From the NCBI GenBank assembly GCA_027314515.1, contig DAHVAR010000218.1, positions 1-53,783 of the forward strand: a stretch of DNA of 53,783 bases, given 5' to 3'. This DNA is from Actinomycetota bacterium (lineage in GTDB: Bacteria; Actinomycetota; Actinomycetes; Streptosporangiales; Streptosporangiaceae). The notes beneath the pieces were generated by a model. That model was not told where the DNA came from. It saw nothing but the letters and a program-made list of their open reading frames with translations, and searched no databases. The position numbers and the translations under genes are program-made. Below, piece by piece: positions 7,693-19,050 of the stretch (the stretch's first letter is position 1; every line of letters begins with the position of its first letter).

Positions 7693-9177
7693 ATGACGAG
7701 CAGCACAGAGGCCACCTCGACCCCCAAGGTAGCGGTCAACGACATCGGTTCCGAGGAGGCCTTCCTCGCCGCGATCGACGAGACCATCAAATACTTCAAC
7801 GACGGCGACATTGTCGAGGGCACGGTCGTCAAAGTCGACCGCGACGAAGTCCTGCTCGACATCGGCTACAAGACCGAGGGCGTCATCCCGTCCCGTGAGT
7901 TGTCGATCAAGCATGACGTGGACCCGCACGATGTCGTCAAGCCCGGCGAGCACATCGAGGCCCTTGTCCTGCAGAAGGAGGACAAAGAGGGTCGGCTGAT
8001 CCTGTCCAAGAAGCGGGCTCAATACGAGCGCGCTTGGGGCACGATCGAGAAGGTCAAGGAAGAAGACGGCGTCGTCACCGGCACTGTCATCGAGGTCGTC
8101 AAGGGCGGCCTGATCCTCGACATCGGCCTGCGCGGCTTCCTGCCCGCCTCGCTGGTGGAAATGCGCCGCGTCAGGGACTTGCAGCCATATGTGGGCAAGG
8201 AGATCGAGGCGAAGATCATCGAGCTGGACCGCAACCGCAACAACGTGGTGCTGTCTCGGCGTGCCTGGCTCGAGCAGACCCAGTCCGAGGTCCGCCAGAA
8301 CTTCCTGAACACGCTGCAGAAGGGCCAGATCCGCAAGGGCGTGGTGTCCTCGATCGTCAACTTCGGCGCTTTCGTCGACCTGGGCGGCGTGGACGGGCTG
8401 GTGCATGTGTCCGAGCTGTCCTGGAAGCACATCGACCATCCCGGCGAGGTCGTGGAGGTCGGCCAGGAGGTCACGGTCGAGGTCCTGGACGTGGACATGG
8501 ATCGGGAGCGCGTCTCGCTGTCGCTGAAGTCCACGCAGGAAGACCCGTGGCAGCAATTCGCCCGCACTCACCAGATCGGGCAGGTGGTACCGGGCCGGGT
8601 CACCAAGCTGGTGCCGTTCGGCGCCTTCGTCCGGGTCGAGGAAGGCATCGAGGGCCTGGTGCACATCTCCGAGCTGGCCGACCGGCATGTGGAGATTCCC
8701 GAGCAGGTCGTGCAGGTTGGCGACGAGATCTTCGTGAAGATCATCGACATCGACCTGGACCGGCGCCGCATCAGCCTGTCGCTCAAGCAGGCCAACGAAG
8801 GCGGCGGCGAGGACATCTCGGGCGAGGAATTCGACCCGACCCTCTACGGCATGCCGGCTGCCTATGACGAGCAAGGCAACTACCTCTATCCCGAGGGCTT
8901 CGACCCCGAGTCCGGCGAGTGGCTGGAAGGCTTCGACGCCCAGCGGGAGGAGTGGGAGCGGCAGTACGCCGAGGCCCGCACTCGTTACGAGGCACACCAG
9001 CAGCAGGTGGCGGATGCGCGCAGCAAGGCCGAAGCCGCTGCCGAGGAAGCTGGCGAGGACGGCGGCGCCCGGGAGCACCACAGCACGTCGAGCACCGACT
9101 CCGGCCGGGGCGGCACGCTAGCCTCGGACGAGGCGCTGGCCGCTCTTCGAGACAAGCTGTCCGGCGGCCAGAGCTGA
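7693..9177 (+). CDS. rpsA: 30S ribosomal protein S1
   Basis: mRNA-binding protein of the small ribosomal subunit, 494 residues with four S1 OB-fold repeats typical of actinobacteria (Proteobacteria have six). Approximate positions are 38-107 (GDIVEGTVVKVD), 124-190 (GVVTGTVIEVVKGGLILDIG), 210-280 (GQIRKGVVSSIVNFGAFVDLGG) and 295-365 (GQVVPGRVTKLVPFGAFVRV). The last two contain the clear GLVHVSELS and GLVHISELA signatures. The C-terminal 110 residues are acidic and probably disordered. ATG 7693 starts the conserved region; the frame is open further upstream but without homology. The polA-rpsA-coaE order matches M. tuberculosis Rv1629-Rv1631. Confidence 0.97.
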   Translation: MTSSTEATSTPKVAVNDIGSEEAFLAAIDETIKYFNDGDIVEGTVVKVDRDEVLLDIGYKTEGVIPSRELSIKHDVDPHDVVKPGEHIEALVLQKEDKEGRLILSKKRAQYERAWGTIEKVKEEDGVVTGTVIEVVKGGLILDIGLRGFLPASLVEMRRVRDLQPYVGKEIEAKIIELDRNRNNVVLSRRAWLEQTQSEVRQNFLNTLQKGQIRKGVVSSIVNFGAFVDLGGVDGLVHVSELSWKHIDHPGEVVEVGQEVTVEVLDVDMDRERVSLSLKSTQEDPWQQFARTHQIGQVVPGRVTKLVPFGAFVRVEEGIEGLVHISELADRHVEIPEQVVQVGDEIFVKIIDIDLDRRRISLSLKQANEGGGEDISGEEFDPTLYGMPAAYDEQGNYLYPEGFDPESGEWLEGFDAQREEWERQYAEARTRYEAHQQQVADARSKAEAAAEEAGEDGGAREHHSTSSTDSGRGGTLASDEALAALRDKLSGGQS

Positions 9178-9205
9178 CAGCGACCGCTTCGGGTCACACG
9201 AAGGT

Positions 9206-9240
9206 GGCGGGCTCCGGGTGCAAGGCACCGGGCGCCCGCC
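9206..9240 (+). terminator. rpsA terminator hairpin
   Basis: GGCGGGC (9206-9212) pairs with GCCCGCC (9234-9240). Inside, GGTGC pairs with GCACC around an AAG loop. It lies 29 bases after the rpsA stop and would separate rpsA from coaE. There is no U-tract. Confidence 0.6.
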
Positions 9241-9288
9241 GCCGCGTTGTCCGGTCAGCCGCGCGGCCTCCGGCCGCGGCAGCGTGAC

Positions 9289-9906
9289 GTGCTCAGGGTC
9301 GGGCTTACCGGCGGCATCGGAGCCGGCAAGAGCGAGGTGTCCAGGCGCCTGGCTGCCCACGGGGCCGTCGTGCTCGATGCCGACCTCATCGCCCGCGAGG
9401 TCGTCGCGCCCGGCACCGATGGCCTGGCCGAGATAGTAGCCGCATTCGGGTCCGGCGCGCTCGGCCCCGATGGAGCGCTTGACCGGGCGGCACTTGGTGA
9501 CATCGTCTTCGCTGACCAGGAAAAGCTCGCGGCGCTGAACTCCATCGTCCACCCGCGGGTCGGCACCCGGATGCGCGAGCTGGAGGACTCCGCCAAGGCC
9601 GGCTCGGTGATCGTGCATGACGTGCCGCTGATCGCGGAGAACAGGCTGTCGGATGGCTACGATCTGGTCGTCGTCGTGGATGTGCCGCCGCGGATCCAGC
9701 TCGACCGCCTCGTCCGGAATCGCGGCATGAGCCGGGAGCAGGCGCAAGCGCGGATGGCGGCGCAGGCCAGCAGGGAACAGCGGCTGGCGATCGCCGACAT
9801 CGTGCTAGACAATTCAGGATCACTGACAGAGCTCGATCGCCAGGTAGGGGAGCTCTGGGGCGAGCTGCGGAAGCGCCCCCAGATGCGGCCCACCGGAGCC
9901 AGCTGA
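9289..9906 (+). CDS. coaE: dephospho-CoA kinase
   Basis: Catalyses the last step of coenzyme A synthesis, ATP-dependent phosphorylation of the 3'-hydroxyl of dephospho-CoA. The 205-residue protein starts at the family-typical position: GTG followed by [17 protein letters not shown], which contains the P-loop. The CoA-binding DADLIAREV and the lid segment [18 protein letters not shown] are present, as is DNSGSLTEL near the C-terminus. Actinobacterial CoaE often carries an extra C-terminal GrpB-like domain (UPF0157); it is absent here. An upstream start at 9247 would add 14 residues without homology. Confidence 0.95.
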   Translation: MLRVGLTGGIGAGKSEVSRRLAAHGAVVLDADLIAREVVAPGTDGLAEIVAAFGSGALGPDGALDRAALGDIVFADQEKLAALNSIVHPRVGTRMRELEDSAKAGSVIVHDVPLIAENRLSDGYDLVVVVDVPPRIQLDRLVRNRGMSREQAQARMAAQASREQRLAIADIVLDNSGSLTELDRQVGELWGELRKRPQMRPTGAS

Positions 9907-9912
9907 CCGTCG

Positions 9913-11700
9913 CTAGCGCAACGTTGCGTGCCTTGGCGCCGCCCTCGCCCGGTGGCCGGCCGCGACGCTCCCGGCGATCCTGCCGGTCAGGCAGAGCCAG
10001 GCCAGCGTGACTGCGAGGACGACAATGGCACCCGGCACCAGCACCTCGCTGAGTGCGGTGACGTCCCGCTCGAGCCAGAGCGGGATGGTCGCCGGCCTGG
10101 TAACTCCTGGTAGCTGCCCGATGGCAGTGATGCCGGCCCTGGCGAGCACGATCCAGTCCAGCCTGCTCGCTGGCATCAGCGCCAGCAACGGGAAGATCAT
10201 GACGTCGTACCAGGCTCGCTGCAGGGGTGAGCAGATCAGCCAGGCCAGCATGAGCGCCAGGGCCGGCCTGACCGCTGGGAACTCCGCCGGGCCGGCCGGC
10301 ATCCGCCACACCAGGACGGCCGCGAGCACCACGGTGACGGCAAGGGCCACAGCATTGGTCCCGCTGACGCTGCCGAGCGAAGGCACGATCCGGGCTAGCA
10401 ACTGCCACGGCTGGTATGCGCCGAAGGCGGCTCGGCTCTGCGACGCTACCGCGGTGAATGCCTGCTTGCCAGCGACTGCGTAGGTAGGCACGACGACGGC
10501 GACTGCGCCGAGGGCGAGTCCGCTGAGCGCGCGGGGCGCCCTGATGGCCGCGACGGCGAGGCCTGCGCCGATCAGGGCGAACGGGGCCTTGAGCACGACC
10601 GCAGTGCCGGCCAGCACCCCTGCCAGCAGCCCGTCCATGAAGTCGGCACGCCGGAAGGCGGCAAGCGCGAGGACGCCGAACACCGCGCCCAGTACGTCGT
10701 TGTGACCGCCCGCCATGACGGCCAGCAGCATCAGCGGGTTGGCCGTCCACAGCAAGTGCGCCCTGGCACGGCGCTGCGGATCGGACCGGAGCAGCCGGTC
10801 CAGCGCCAGCGCGATGGCCAGGAAGGCCAGCGCGTTCCAGGCCTTCAGCCAGAACATCGTCCGGGCGCCATTGTCCCCGCTCAGCTTTGATGCTGCCTCC
10901 TGCGTCACCGTCATGAGCGGCCCGTAAGGGGAGGGATCTCGCGACCAGGACCTGCTCGCGAGGGCGGCCATCGGATCACCGGTCAGCTGGTATTTCGCCG
11001 GGGTCATCTGATACGGGCTATAGCCCTGGGCGGCGATCCGGCCGTAGACCGCATCGTCAAGGAGATCCTTTGAGCCGATGGGCGGCAGCAGCATCAAGCC
11101 GAGCACGGCGATCAGCGACCCCGCGACCAGCAGCCGGGGCCGGGGCTGCCAGCCTCGCCGGACCGCCAGCAGCCCCGCGGTCACGCCTGCTGCCGCCGCG
11201 AGCACGGCCAGCCACAGCGTCCAGGTCACCAGCCCCGTTCCCGGCTGCGCGTGCAGGTAGAACAACGGCCAGGGGAACGCCGACGGCAGCCGCGGCACCG
11301 CCGCCGACGGCCCGAGCAGGGAGACGGCACCCATGAGCGCCATGCTGATGGCGATGCCCGCTAGCGAGAGTCCGGCCAGCAGGAGCACAGTGCCGCGCCC
11401 GGCTGCTTCCGGCAGCGCTGGCCGGGGTCTCGCGTCCGGGCCGGCGTACCGGTCGGGGGCTCGCCGACCCGGCGTGCCTTCGGGGCGTGCATACCAGTCC
11501 GCGGGCTGGGCCGACGGCGGGCGGTAGGGGTCGGCCGGCCGACGGCCGGCGGTACCCGGCGGGCGGCCGTACTGGTCGGACTGCGTCGGCGGGTGGCCGT
11601 ACTGGTCGCGGGACCGGGCCGGCTGGCGGGCGTTGCGGTCGGCGGGCCGCCGGCCGCGCCTGCCTGCTGCGCCGCCGTCGGGTGACCTCGGTGACTGCAT
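9913..11700 (-). CDS. GT-C family membrane glycosyltransferase (MptB/GT87-like)
   Basis: A polytopic membrane protein of 595 residues, probably a polyprenyl-phosphate-sugar-dependent glycosyltransferase. About 100 N-terminal residues are Arg/Pro/Tyr-rich with repeated DQYGxPP and RxADPY-type units and should be cytoplasmic and disordered. Ten or more hydrophobic segments follow. The loop with DDAVYGRIAAQGYSPYQ and the SRDPSPYGPL segment resemble the first periplasmic loop of the actinobacterial alpha-1,6-mannosyltransferases MptA/MptB, where an Asp is catalytic. WTANPLMLLAVMAGGHND is also typical. The gene converges on coaE with 6 bases between the stops. A role in lipoglycan or wall-polymer mannosylation is inference; GT87 activity on another polymer is possible. 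Confidence 0.75.
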   Translation of the reverse strand: MQSPRSPDGGAAGRRGRRPADRNARQPARSRDQYGHPPTQSDQYGRPPGTAGRRPADPYRPPSAQPADWYARPEGTPGRRAPDRYAGPDARPRPALPEAAGRGTVLLLAGLSLAGIAISMALMGAVSLLGPSAAVPRLPSAFPWPLFYLHAQPGTGLVTWTLWLAVLAAAAGVTAGLLAVRRGWQPRPRLLVAGSLIAVLGLMLLPPIGSKDLLDDAVYGRIAAQGYSPYQMTPAKYQLTGDPMAALASRSWSRDPSPYGPLMTVTQEAASKLSGDNGARTMFWLKAWNALAFLAIALALDRLLRSDPQRRARAHLLWTANPLMLLAVMAGGHNDVLGAVFGVLALAAFRRADFMDGLLAGVLAGTAVVLKAPFALIGAGLAVAAIRAPRALSGLALGAVAVVVPTYAVAGKQAFTAVASQSRAAFGAYQPWQLLARIVPSLGSVSGTNAVALAVTVVLAAVLVWRMPAGPAEFPAVRPALALMLAWLICSPLQRAWYDVMIFPLLALMPASRLDWIVLARAGITAIGQLPGVTRPATIPLWLERDVTALSEVLVPGAIVVLAVTLAWLCLTGRIAGSVAAGHRARAAPRHATLR

Positions 11701-12133
11701 TGTCGTACCGGTCTCCCCGTCACAGCGGTCGTGGCGGCCGCCCTGTGGACAGATCCTGCTGCCGCTGATCCTAGCGGTTAGTCCGTTTTCAGGCGGTAAT
11801 TAGCCGGATAGCCAAGTCGGTGAATGGCGATCAGGGCCTTAATCCGCCGCGATCCATCCGGTTGCCGCTGCCGCGGTGCCTTCATGGTCGGTGGCTAGTC
11901 CACCACACCGGGCGGAGGCTGTCGGCGACCTCTGCGCCTGCCCTAATTGCCCGATTCGCCCTGCAGCCGCGCTGACCTGTTACGCGTCCGGAACAAAAAG
12001 CCGACGGCCGGAGCTTTCAGTAAGCGCGCTGCGCCGCACCGGGTGGCAAGCACCCCTCGGCCTTGGTTCCGGTCGGCGAATTGTCGGCAGGCCGCCCTAG
12101 AGTGGAGACCGTGCAGCAAGCCGAGGAGGTGCC
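11701..12133. other. divergent intergenic region before uvrB, with a -10 box
   Basis: About 430 bases between the divergent GT-C gene and uvrB. TAGAGT at 12098-12103 fits a -10 box, implying a short uvrB leader that contains the site GAGGAGGT. No LexA-type GAAC..GTTC dyad was found. A GTG at 12111 opens a 23-codon frame overlapping the uvrB start; there is no support that it is translated. Nothing else is supportable. Confidence 0.45.
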
Positions 12134-14260
12134 ATGCGCCCGGTTACCGACCTGCAGCGCAGGGTCGCTCCATTCCAGGTAGTGACGGACATGGTGCCGG
12201 CCGGGGACCAGCCCGCTGCCATCGCCGAGATGGAGAAGCGGATCAGCGGCGGTGCCAAGGACACCGTGCTGCTCGGCGCTACCGGTACGGGCAAGACGGC
12301 CACCGTCGCCTGGCTGGCCGAGCGGCTGCAGCGGCCGGTGCTGGTGATGCTGCCGAACAAGACGCTGGCGGCGCAGTTCGCCAACGAGCTGCGCGAGATG
12401 CTGCCGAAGAACGCGGTCGAGTACTTCGTTTCCTATTACGACTACTACCAGCCTGAGGCGTACGTACCGCAGACCGACACCTATATCGAGAAGGACTCCT
12501 CGATCAATGACGAGGTCGACCGCCTCAGGCACTCGGCGACGAACTCCTTGCTGACCAGGCGCGACACCATCGTCGTGGCGTCAGTGTCCTGCATCTACGG
12601 CTTGGGGACCCCGCAGGAGTACGTCGACAGGATGCTCCGGGTCAAGGTCGGTGACCGGCTCGAGCGGGACGGGTTGCTGCGCAAGCTGGTCGGCATGCAT
12701 TACACCCGAAATGACCTGGCCTTCACTCGCGGTACGTTCCGGGTTCGCGGCGACACCATCGAGGTCATTCCGCAGTACGAGGAACTCGCGGTGCGGATCG
12801 AGATGTTCGGCGACGAGATCGAGCGGCTGATGACGCTGCACCCGCTGACCGGCGAGGTGATGAGCGAAGACGAGGAGCTGTACATCTTCCCGGCCTCGCA
12901 CTATGTCGCCGGACCGGAGCGGATGGAACGGGCGATCGCCGGGATCGAGGCTGAGCTGGGCGAGCGGCTGGCGGAGCTGGAGCGCCTGGGCAAGCTGCTG
13001 GAGGCTCAGCGGCTGCGGATGCGCACCACCTACGACATCGAGATGATGCGCCAGGTCGGCAGCTGCTCGGGCATCGAGAACTACTCACGGCACATCGACG
13101 GCCGTGAGCCCGGCAGCCCGCCCAACACGCTGCTGGACTATTTCCCCGAGGACTTCCTTCTCGTCGTGGACGAGTCGCACAGCACCGTGCCGCAGATCGG
13201 CGCCATGTACGAAGGCGACGTGTCCAGGAAGCGGGTGCTGGTCGAGCACGGCTTCCGGCTGCCGAGTGCGATCGACAACCGGCCGCTGACGTGGGACGAG
13301 TTCTGTGACCGGATCGGTCAGACGCTGTACCTGTCAGCGACGCCCGGGCCGTATGAGCTGCGCCAGACCAGCGGCGAGGTGGTCGAGCAGGTGATCAGGC
13401 CGACCGGCCTGATCGATCCGGAGGTGATCATCAAGCCGACGAAGGGTCAGATCGACGACCTCGTCGGCGAGATCAGGGAGCGGGCGGCGAAGTCCGAGCG
13501 GGTGCTAGTCACGACGCTGACGAAGAAGATGGCCGAAGACCTCACCGACTACCTGCTCGAGCTCGGCATCCGGGCCAGGTACCTGCACAGTGAGGTGGAT
13601 ACGCTGCGGCGGGTTGAGCTGCTGCGCGAGCTCCGGCTGGGCGAGTACGACGTCCTGGTCGGCATCAACCTCCTGCGCGAGGGGCTGGACCTGCCCGAAG
13701 TGTCGCTAGTCGCAATCCTGGACGCCGACAAGGAAGGCTTCCTGCGGTCCGGCACGTCGCTGATCCAGACCATCGGGCGCGCCGCTCGCAACGTATCCGG
13801 CCAAGTGCATATGTACGCCGATAAGGTCACCCCGTCGATGCAGCGGGCGATTGACGAGACCAACCGGCGGCGAGACCGGCAGATCGCTTACAACCGGGCG
13901 AACGGCGTGGATCCACAGCCGCTGCGGAAGCGGATCGCCGACATTCTGGACCAGCTCGCCAGGGAAGATGCGGACACCGAGCAGCTGATCGGCGGATCGG
14001 GACGGCAGCAGAGCCGGGGTAAGGCGCCGGTGCCCGGCGTCTCGTCCAGGGCACGCGCGGCCGCTGCGGCAGCGGCGGCGGGGGAGAAGGGGGCAGGCGC
14101 CGGCCCGGCACGCGCCGACCTGGCCGCCCTGATCGCCGAGCTTACCGAGCAGATGCACGCGGCCGCGGCTGAGCTGCAGTTCGAGGTGGCTGCCCGGATC
14201 CGGGACGAGGTGCGCGAGCTTAAGCACGAATTGCGGGGCATGCAGGCCGCCGGGGTCTGA
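12134..14260 (+). CDS. uvrB: excinuclease ABC subunit B
   Basis: The damage-verifying helicase-like subunit of nucleotide excision repair, which takes damaged DNA from UvrA and recruits UvrC. At 708 residues it is of normal length. The Walker A motif GATGTGKT is at residues 48-55. The beta-hairpin that inserts into DNA is in [20 protein letters not shown]. Helicase motifs [14 protein letters not shown] and QTIGRAARN follow, and the C-terminal UVR motif ([21 protein letters not shown]) binds UvrC. An Ala-rich linker (about 635-655) precedes the UVR domain. The ATG has an excellent ribosome binding site, GAGGAGGT. The stop codon lies inside a 21-bp tandem duplication. Confidence 0.97.
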   Translation: MRPVTDLQRRVAPFQVVTDMVPAGDQPAAIAEMEKRISGGAKDTVLLGATGTGKTATVAWLAERLQRPVLVMLPNKTLAAQFANELREMLPKNAVEYFVSYYDYYQPEAYVPQTDTYIEKDSSINDEVDRLRHSATNSLLTRRDTIVVASVSCIYGLGTPQEYVDRMLRVKVGDRLERDGLLRKLVGMHYTRNDLAFTRGTFRVRGDTIEVIPQYEELAVRIEMFGDEIERLMTLHPLTGEVMSEDEELYIFPASHYVAGPERMERAIAGIEAELGERLAELERLGKLLEAQRLRMRTTYDIEMMRQVGSCSGIENYSRHIDGREPGSPPNTLLDYFPEDFLLVVDESHSTVPQIGAMYEGDVSRKRVLVEHGFRLPSAIDNRPLTWDEFCDRIGQTLYLSATPGPYELRQTSGEVVEQVIRPTGLIDPEVIIKPTKGQIDDLVGEIRERAAKSERVLVTTLTKKMAEDLTDYLLELGIRARYLHSEVDTLRRVELLRELRLGEYDVLVGINLLREGLDLPEVSLVAILDADKEGFLRSGTSLIQTIGRAARNVSGQVHMYADKVTPSMQRAIDETNRRRDRQIAYNRANGVDPQPLRKRIADILDQLAREDADTEQLIGGSGRQQSRGKAPVPGVSSRARAAAAAAAAGEKGAGAGPARADLAALIAELTEQMHAAAAELQFEVAARIRDEVRELKHELRGMQAAGV

Positions 14261-14284
14261 TCACAGGCCGCCGGGGTCTGATCA
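14243..14284. repeat. perfect 21-bp tandem duplication across the uvrB stop
   Basis: The unit CAGGCCGCCGGGGTCTGATC+A occurs twice without a mismatch, at 14243-14263 and 14264-14284. The first copy encodes the last UvrB codons and the TGA; the second lies wholly downstream. This points to a recent slippage event that left the protein unchanged. Confidence 0.9.
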
Positions 14285-14312
14285 CAGGGCTACCTGGCCT
14301 GCGGACGCGTTT

Positions 14313-14331
14313 CGCCGGCCGAAGGCCGGCG
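14313..14331 (+). terminator. uvrB terminator hairpin
   Basis: CGCCGGCC pairs perfectly with GGCCGGCG around a GAA triloop. It lies 53 bases after the uvrB stop and 30 bases before the promoter box of the next gene. Confidence 0.6.
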
Positions 14332-14360
14332 TCGGGCAGGCGCTCGGGCCGGCGGCAGCG

Positions 14361-14366
14361 TAGTGT
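14361..14366 (+). promoter_or_regulatory. -10 box TAGTGT for the DMT gene
   Basis: TAGTGT ends 7 nt before the ATG at 14373, and no ribosome binding site is visible in between. This indicates a leaderless transcript with the same geometry as pdtaR, polA and cmk. Confidence 0.5.
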
Positions 14367-14372
14367 CGGATA

Positions 14373-15386
14373 ATGCTCGCGAGCCTAGTGGCCGCGCTCA
14401 TCGCCGCCCTGTGCTACGGGGCCGCTGCCGTGATGCAGGCAATCGCGGTGCGCGCCGCGAGCCGCCGCAGCGCTCAGGAGGCCGGTGAAGCGGGGCAGGG
14501 TGTCGATCCCGGCCTGCTGATCCGGATGCTGCGCCAGGGCCTGTTCCTGGCCAGCATTGCGATCGACCTGGTGGGCTTTGTCGCCCAGCTGGTAGCGCTG
14601 CGGCGGCTACCGCTGTTCGCCGTCCAGGCGATCATTGCGTCGAACCTGGCCGTCACCGCAGTGTTCGCTGCCTGGCTCATGAAGATGCGCCTTGCACTGC
14701 GCGAGTGGCTGGGTGTGGCCGGGGTGGTGGCCGGGGTGGCGATGCTCGGCCTGTCGGCCGGCGCGCAGGGCGCGGCGCGGGTCGGCTCGGAGTTCGAGCT
14801 CGGGCTCATCCTGGCCGTGGTCGCCATCGGGCTGTCCGGGTTCGCGATCGCCCGGCTGCCCAACCCGGTCCGCACTCCGGCACTCGGTGCCATTGCTGGC
14901 CTCGGATACGCGGTGCTCGCCGTCTCGGCACGTATCCTGCCAGGGTTCGCGCCGGCGCAATTGATCAAGAGCCCGGCCACCTATACCCTCGCCGCGGCCG
15001 GAGTCGTCTCCTTCCTGATCTACGCGACGGCCCTGGAGGGCGGCAGTGTCACGACCGCGACGGCGGCCGTGGTGCTGGCCGAGACATTGCCACCGGCGGT
15101 GGTCGGCGTGGTGTTCCTCGGCGATGCCACCCGGCACGGGCTGACCGCCGTGGCGGCACTCGGCTTCGCCCTCGCGGTGCTGTGCGCGATAGCGCTGGCC
15201 CGGTTCGGCGAGGCGGGCCGCCGCGACGAGGGACGGGCTGAGCCGCAGGCCGGCAAGCTGAGTCCGTCAGTCGGCCACCGGCCAGCATTAGAGCGCCGCG
15301 AAGAAGTGCCTTACCCAGAGCTGACCCGCCCAGGCGCGGTTGGCGGCTCGGACGGTCCGCGGTGCGTCCGTAACATTCCCGGCTGA
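14373..15386 (+). CDS. DMT/EamA-like integral membrane protein
   Basis: A 337-residue protein with about nine to ten hydrophobic helices arranged as two similar halves, as in the drug/metabolite transporter superfamily. The first helix is LASLVAALIAALCYGAAAVM. The second half ends in AVVLAETLPPAVVGVVFLGD..RHGLTAVAALGFAL, the usual EamA closing pattern. A hydrophilic tail of about 60 residues follows and would be cytoplasmic. The transported compound cannot be inferred. It stands alone between uvrB and pyrG, with its own leaderless promoter. Confidence 0.75.
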   Translation: MLASLVAALIAALCYGAAAVMQAIAVRAASRRSAQEAGEAGQGVDPGLLIRMLRQGLFLASIAIDLVGFVAQLVALRRLPLFAVQAIIASNLAVTAVFAAWLMKMRLALREWLGVAGVVAGVAMLGLSAGAQGAARVGSEFELGLILAVVAIGLSGFAIARLPNPVRTPALGAIAGLGYAVLAVSARILPGFAPAQLIKSPATYTLAAAGVVSFLIYATALEGGSVTTATAAVVLAETLPPAVVGVVFLGDATRHGLTAVAALGFALAVLCAIALARFGEAGRRDEGRAEPQAGKLSPSVGHRPALERREEVPYPELTRPGAVGGSDGPRCVRNIPG

Positions 15387-15465
15387 TTCGCTAAGACAGC
15401 CTGAATCCGGCACTGCCCTGGCAATCGAGACCTCGTGTCTGCCAAGCGCGCAGCCTCGCGCCTGA

Positions 15466-17233
<1,768 letters not shown>

Positions 17234-17238
17234 GCCGC

Positions 17239-17856
17239 ATGGCTGAGCTGCGAGACGAGCCGGGCAGCTGGCCAGTCGCGCAATCGACAGTGCTGGCCGA
17301 CGGCAGGATCGTCACCCTGCGGCAGGACGACGTGCAGCTGCCCGACGGTGAGCATGTCGTCCGCGAGGTCGTCGAGCACCCTGGCGCCGTCGCGGTGGTG
17401 GCCATCGACACGGACGGCCGGGTGCTCATGATCCGTCAGTACCGGCACCCCGTCCGGGCGATGCTCTGGGAGCTTCCGGCCGGGCTGCGGGACGTCGCTG
17501 ATGAGCCGCCGCTGGAGACGGCGCGGCGCGAGCTGCTCGAGGAAGCTGGCTACCAGGCCCTCGACTGGCAGGTGCTGGCTGACTACCTGTCCTCGCCCGG
17601 CATCAGCACCGAGCAGGTGCGGGTCTACCTAGCCCGGAAGCTGACGCTGGTCCCGGATGGACGGCACGAGTATGTTCGGCAGCACGAGGAGGCCTACCTG
17701 ACGACGGCCTGGGTGCCGCTGGCGGAGGCTGTCCAGGCGGTCCTGGCCGGGCAGGTGCGCAACGGCGTGGCGATTGTGGGTATCTTGGCCGCGTACGCGG
17801 CTCATGAGGCCGGCTTGCGTGCCTCCCGCCGGTCCGGTGAGCGGCGGAGTCAGTGA
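17239..17856 (+). CDS. Nudix hydrolase, ADP-ribose pyrophosphatase type
   Basis: A 205-residue Nudix enzyme. The box GLRDVADEPPLETARRELLEEAGY matches Gx5Ex7REUxEExGU, with the metal-binding RExxEE. The preceding beta sheet (RIVTLRQDDVQLPDG..REVVEHPGAVAVVAI) and the segment YLSSPGISTEQVRVYLA resemble the NudF/ADP-ribose pyrophosphatase group, including M. tuberculosis Rv1700 at the same place beside pyrG. The likely reaction is hydrolysis of ADP-ribose to AMP and ribose 5-phosphate, or of a related nucleoside diphosphate. It is translated right after pyrG. Confidence 0.92.
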   Translation: MAELRDEPGSWPVAQSTVLADGRIVTLRQDDVQLPDGEHVVREVVEHPGAVAVVAIDTDGRVLMIRQYRHPVRAMLWELPAGLRDVADEPPLETARRELLEEAGYQALDWQVLADYLSSPGISTEQVRVYLARKLTLVPDGRHEYVRQHEEAYLTTAWVPLAEAVQAVLAGQVRNGVAIVGILAAYAAHEAGLRASRRSGERRSQ

Positions 17857-17862
17857 TTACCG

Positions 17863-17881
17863 GCACGCCCTAGCGGCGTGC
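17863..17881 (+). terminator. hairpin between the Nudix gene and ald
   Basis: GCACGCC and GGCGTGC form a perfect 7-bp stem with loop CTAGC, 6 bases after the Nudix stop and 53 bases before ald. It probably ends the pyrG-nudix transcript. Confidence 0.5.
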
Positions 17882-17934
17882 GCCAGCCGGCGAGGGCCGG
17901 GCAGCTCGGCACGCGAGGAAAGGACACAAGGCCA

Positions 17935-19050
17935 ATGAAGGTCGGCGTTCCTAAGGAAGTCAAGAACCATGAGTACCGCGTGGCGATCACGCCCGCCGGA
18001 GTGCACGAGCTCGTGCGGGACGGGCACGAGGTGTACGTGCAGCACAGCGCCGGCATCGGCTCATCGATCCCGGACGAGGACTTCGTGGCGGCCGGCGCCA
18101 CGATCCTGCCGTCGGCGGACGACGTATGGCAGGTTGGCGAGCTGATCCTGAAGGTGAAGGAGCCGGTCGCCGAGGAGTACCACCGCATGCGCAAGGACCA
18201 GGTGCTCTTCACTTACCTGCACCTCGCGGCGAACCGGCCGTGCACGGACGCGCTGCTGGAGGCTGGCATCACCGCGATCGCGTACGAGACGGTGCAGCTG
18301 CCTGACGGCTCGCTGCCTTTGCTCGCGCCGATGTCGGAGGTGGCGGGCCGGATGGCGCCGCAGGTCGGTGCCCATCACCTGCAGCGTGATGGCGGCGGCC
18401 GCGGCGTGCTGATGGGCGGGGTGTCCGGCGTCTACGCGGCCAAGGTAGTCGTGCTCGGGGCCGGAGTGTCCGGCATGAGCGCGGCCGCGATTGCCCTGGG
18501 CATGCAGGCTGAGGTGCTGCTGGTGGACAAGAACATTGCCCGGCTGCGCCAGGCGGACGCGATCTATCAGGGCCACTGCCAGACGGTGGCGTCCAATGCC
18601 TACGAGATCGAGCGTGCCGTGATCGACGCGGACCTGGTCATCGGCGCGGTGCTGGTGCCGGGTGCCAAGGCCCCGATGCTGATCTCCAACGACCTGGTGT
18701 CCCGGATGAAGCAAGGCTCGGTTCTGGTCGACATCTCGATCGACCAGGGCGGCTGCTTCGAGGACAGCCGTCCGACGACGCACGCGGACCCGACCTACCG
18801 GGTGCACGACTCGGTGTTCTACTGCGTGGCCAACATGCCCGGCGCGGTACCGCACACCTCCACGTATGCGCTGACCAACGTTACCCTGCCCTACGTGGTC
18901 GAGATCGCGAACCGGGGCTGGCGCGAGGCACTGCGCAAAGACCCGTCGTTCGCGCCCGGCCTGAACACGCACGAGGGCAACCTCACCTGCGCACCGGTAG
19001 CCGAGGCGCATCACCTGCCGGCCGTCAGCCTTGCGGAGGTACTCAGCTGA
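17935..19050 (+). CDS. ald: alanine dehydrogenase
   Basis: NAD-dependent interconversion of L-alanine with pyruvate and ammonia, linking nitrogen and redox balance. The 371-residue protein starts [20 protein letters not shown] with the family signature. Active-site K75 (LKVKEP) and H96 (YLHLAAN) are both present. The nucleotide-binding fold is [20 protein letters not shown], followed by [11 protein letters not shown] and a typical C-terminus. The ribosome binding site is GAGGAAAGGA. The xerD start overlaps the last four bases of ald. In M. tuberculosis ald lies elsewhere, so its place between the Nudix gene and xerD is a lineage feature. Confidence 0.97.
   Translation: MKVGVPKEVKNHEYRVAITPAGVHELVRDGHEVYVQHSAGIGSSIPDEDFVAAGATILPSADDVWQVGELILKVKEPVAEEYHRMRKDQVLFTYLHLAANRPCTDALLEAGITAIAYETVQLPDGSLPLLAPMSEVAGRMAPQVGAHHLQRDGGGRGVLMGGVSGVYAAKVVVLGAGVSGMSAAAIALGMQAEVLLVDKNIARLRQADAIYQGHCQTVASNAYEIERAVIDADLVIGAVLVPGAKAPMLISNDLVSRMKQGSVLVDISIDQGGCFEDSRPTTHADPTYRVHDSVFYCVANMPGAVPHTSTYALTNVTLPYVVEIANRGWREALRKDPSFAPGLNTHEGNLTCAPVAEAHHLPAVSLAEVLS

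Noticed and set aside
7687-9081. Open frame of 464 codons antisense to rpsA
   Set aside because: Mirror frame of a conserved gene; no ribosome binding site and no recognisable domains.
12111-12182. 23-codon leader peptide before uvrB
   Set aside because: The GTG lies 8 nt after a TAGAGT box, but there is no sequence feature of an attenuating peptide.
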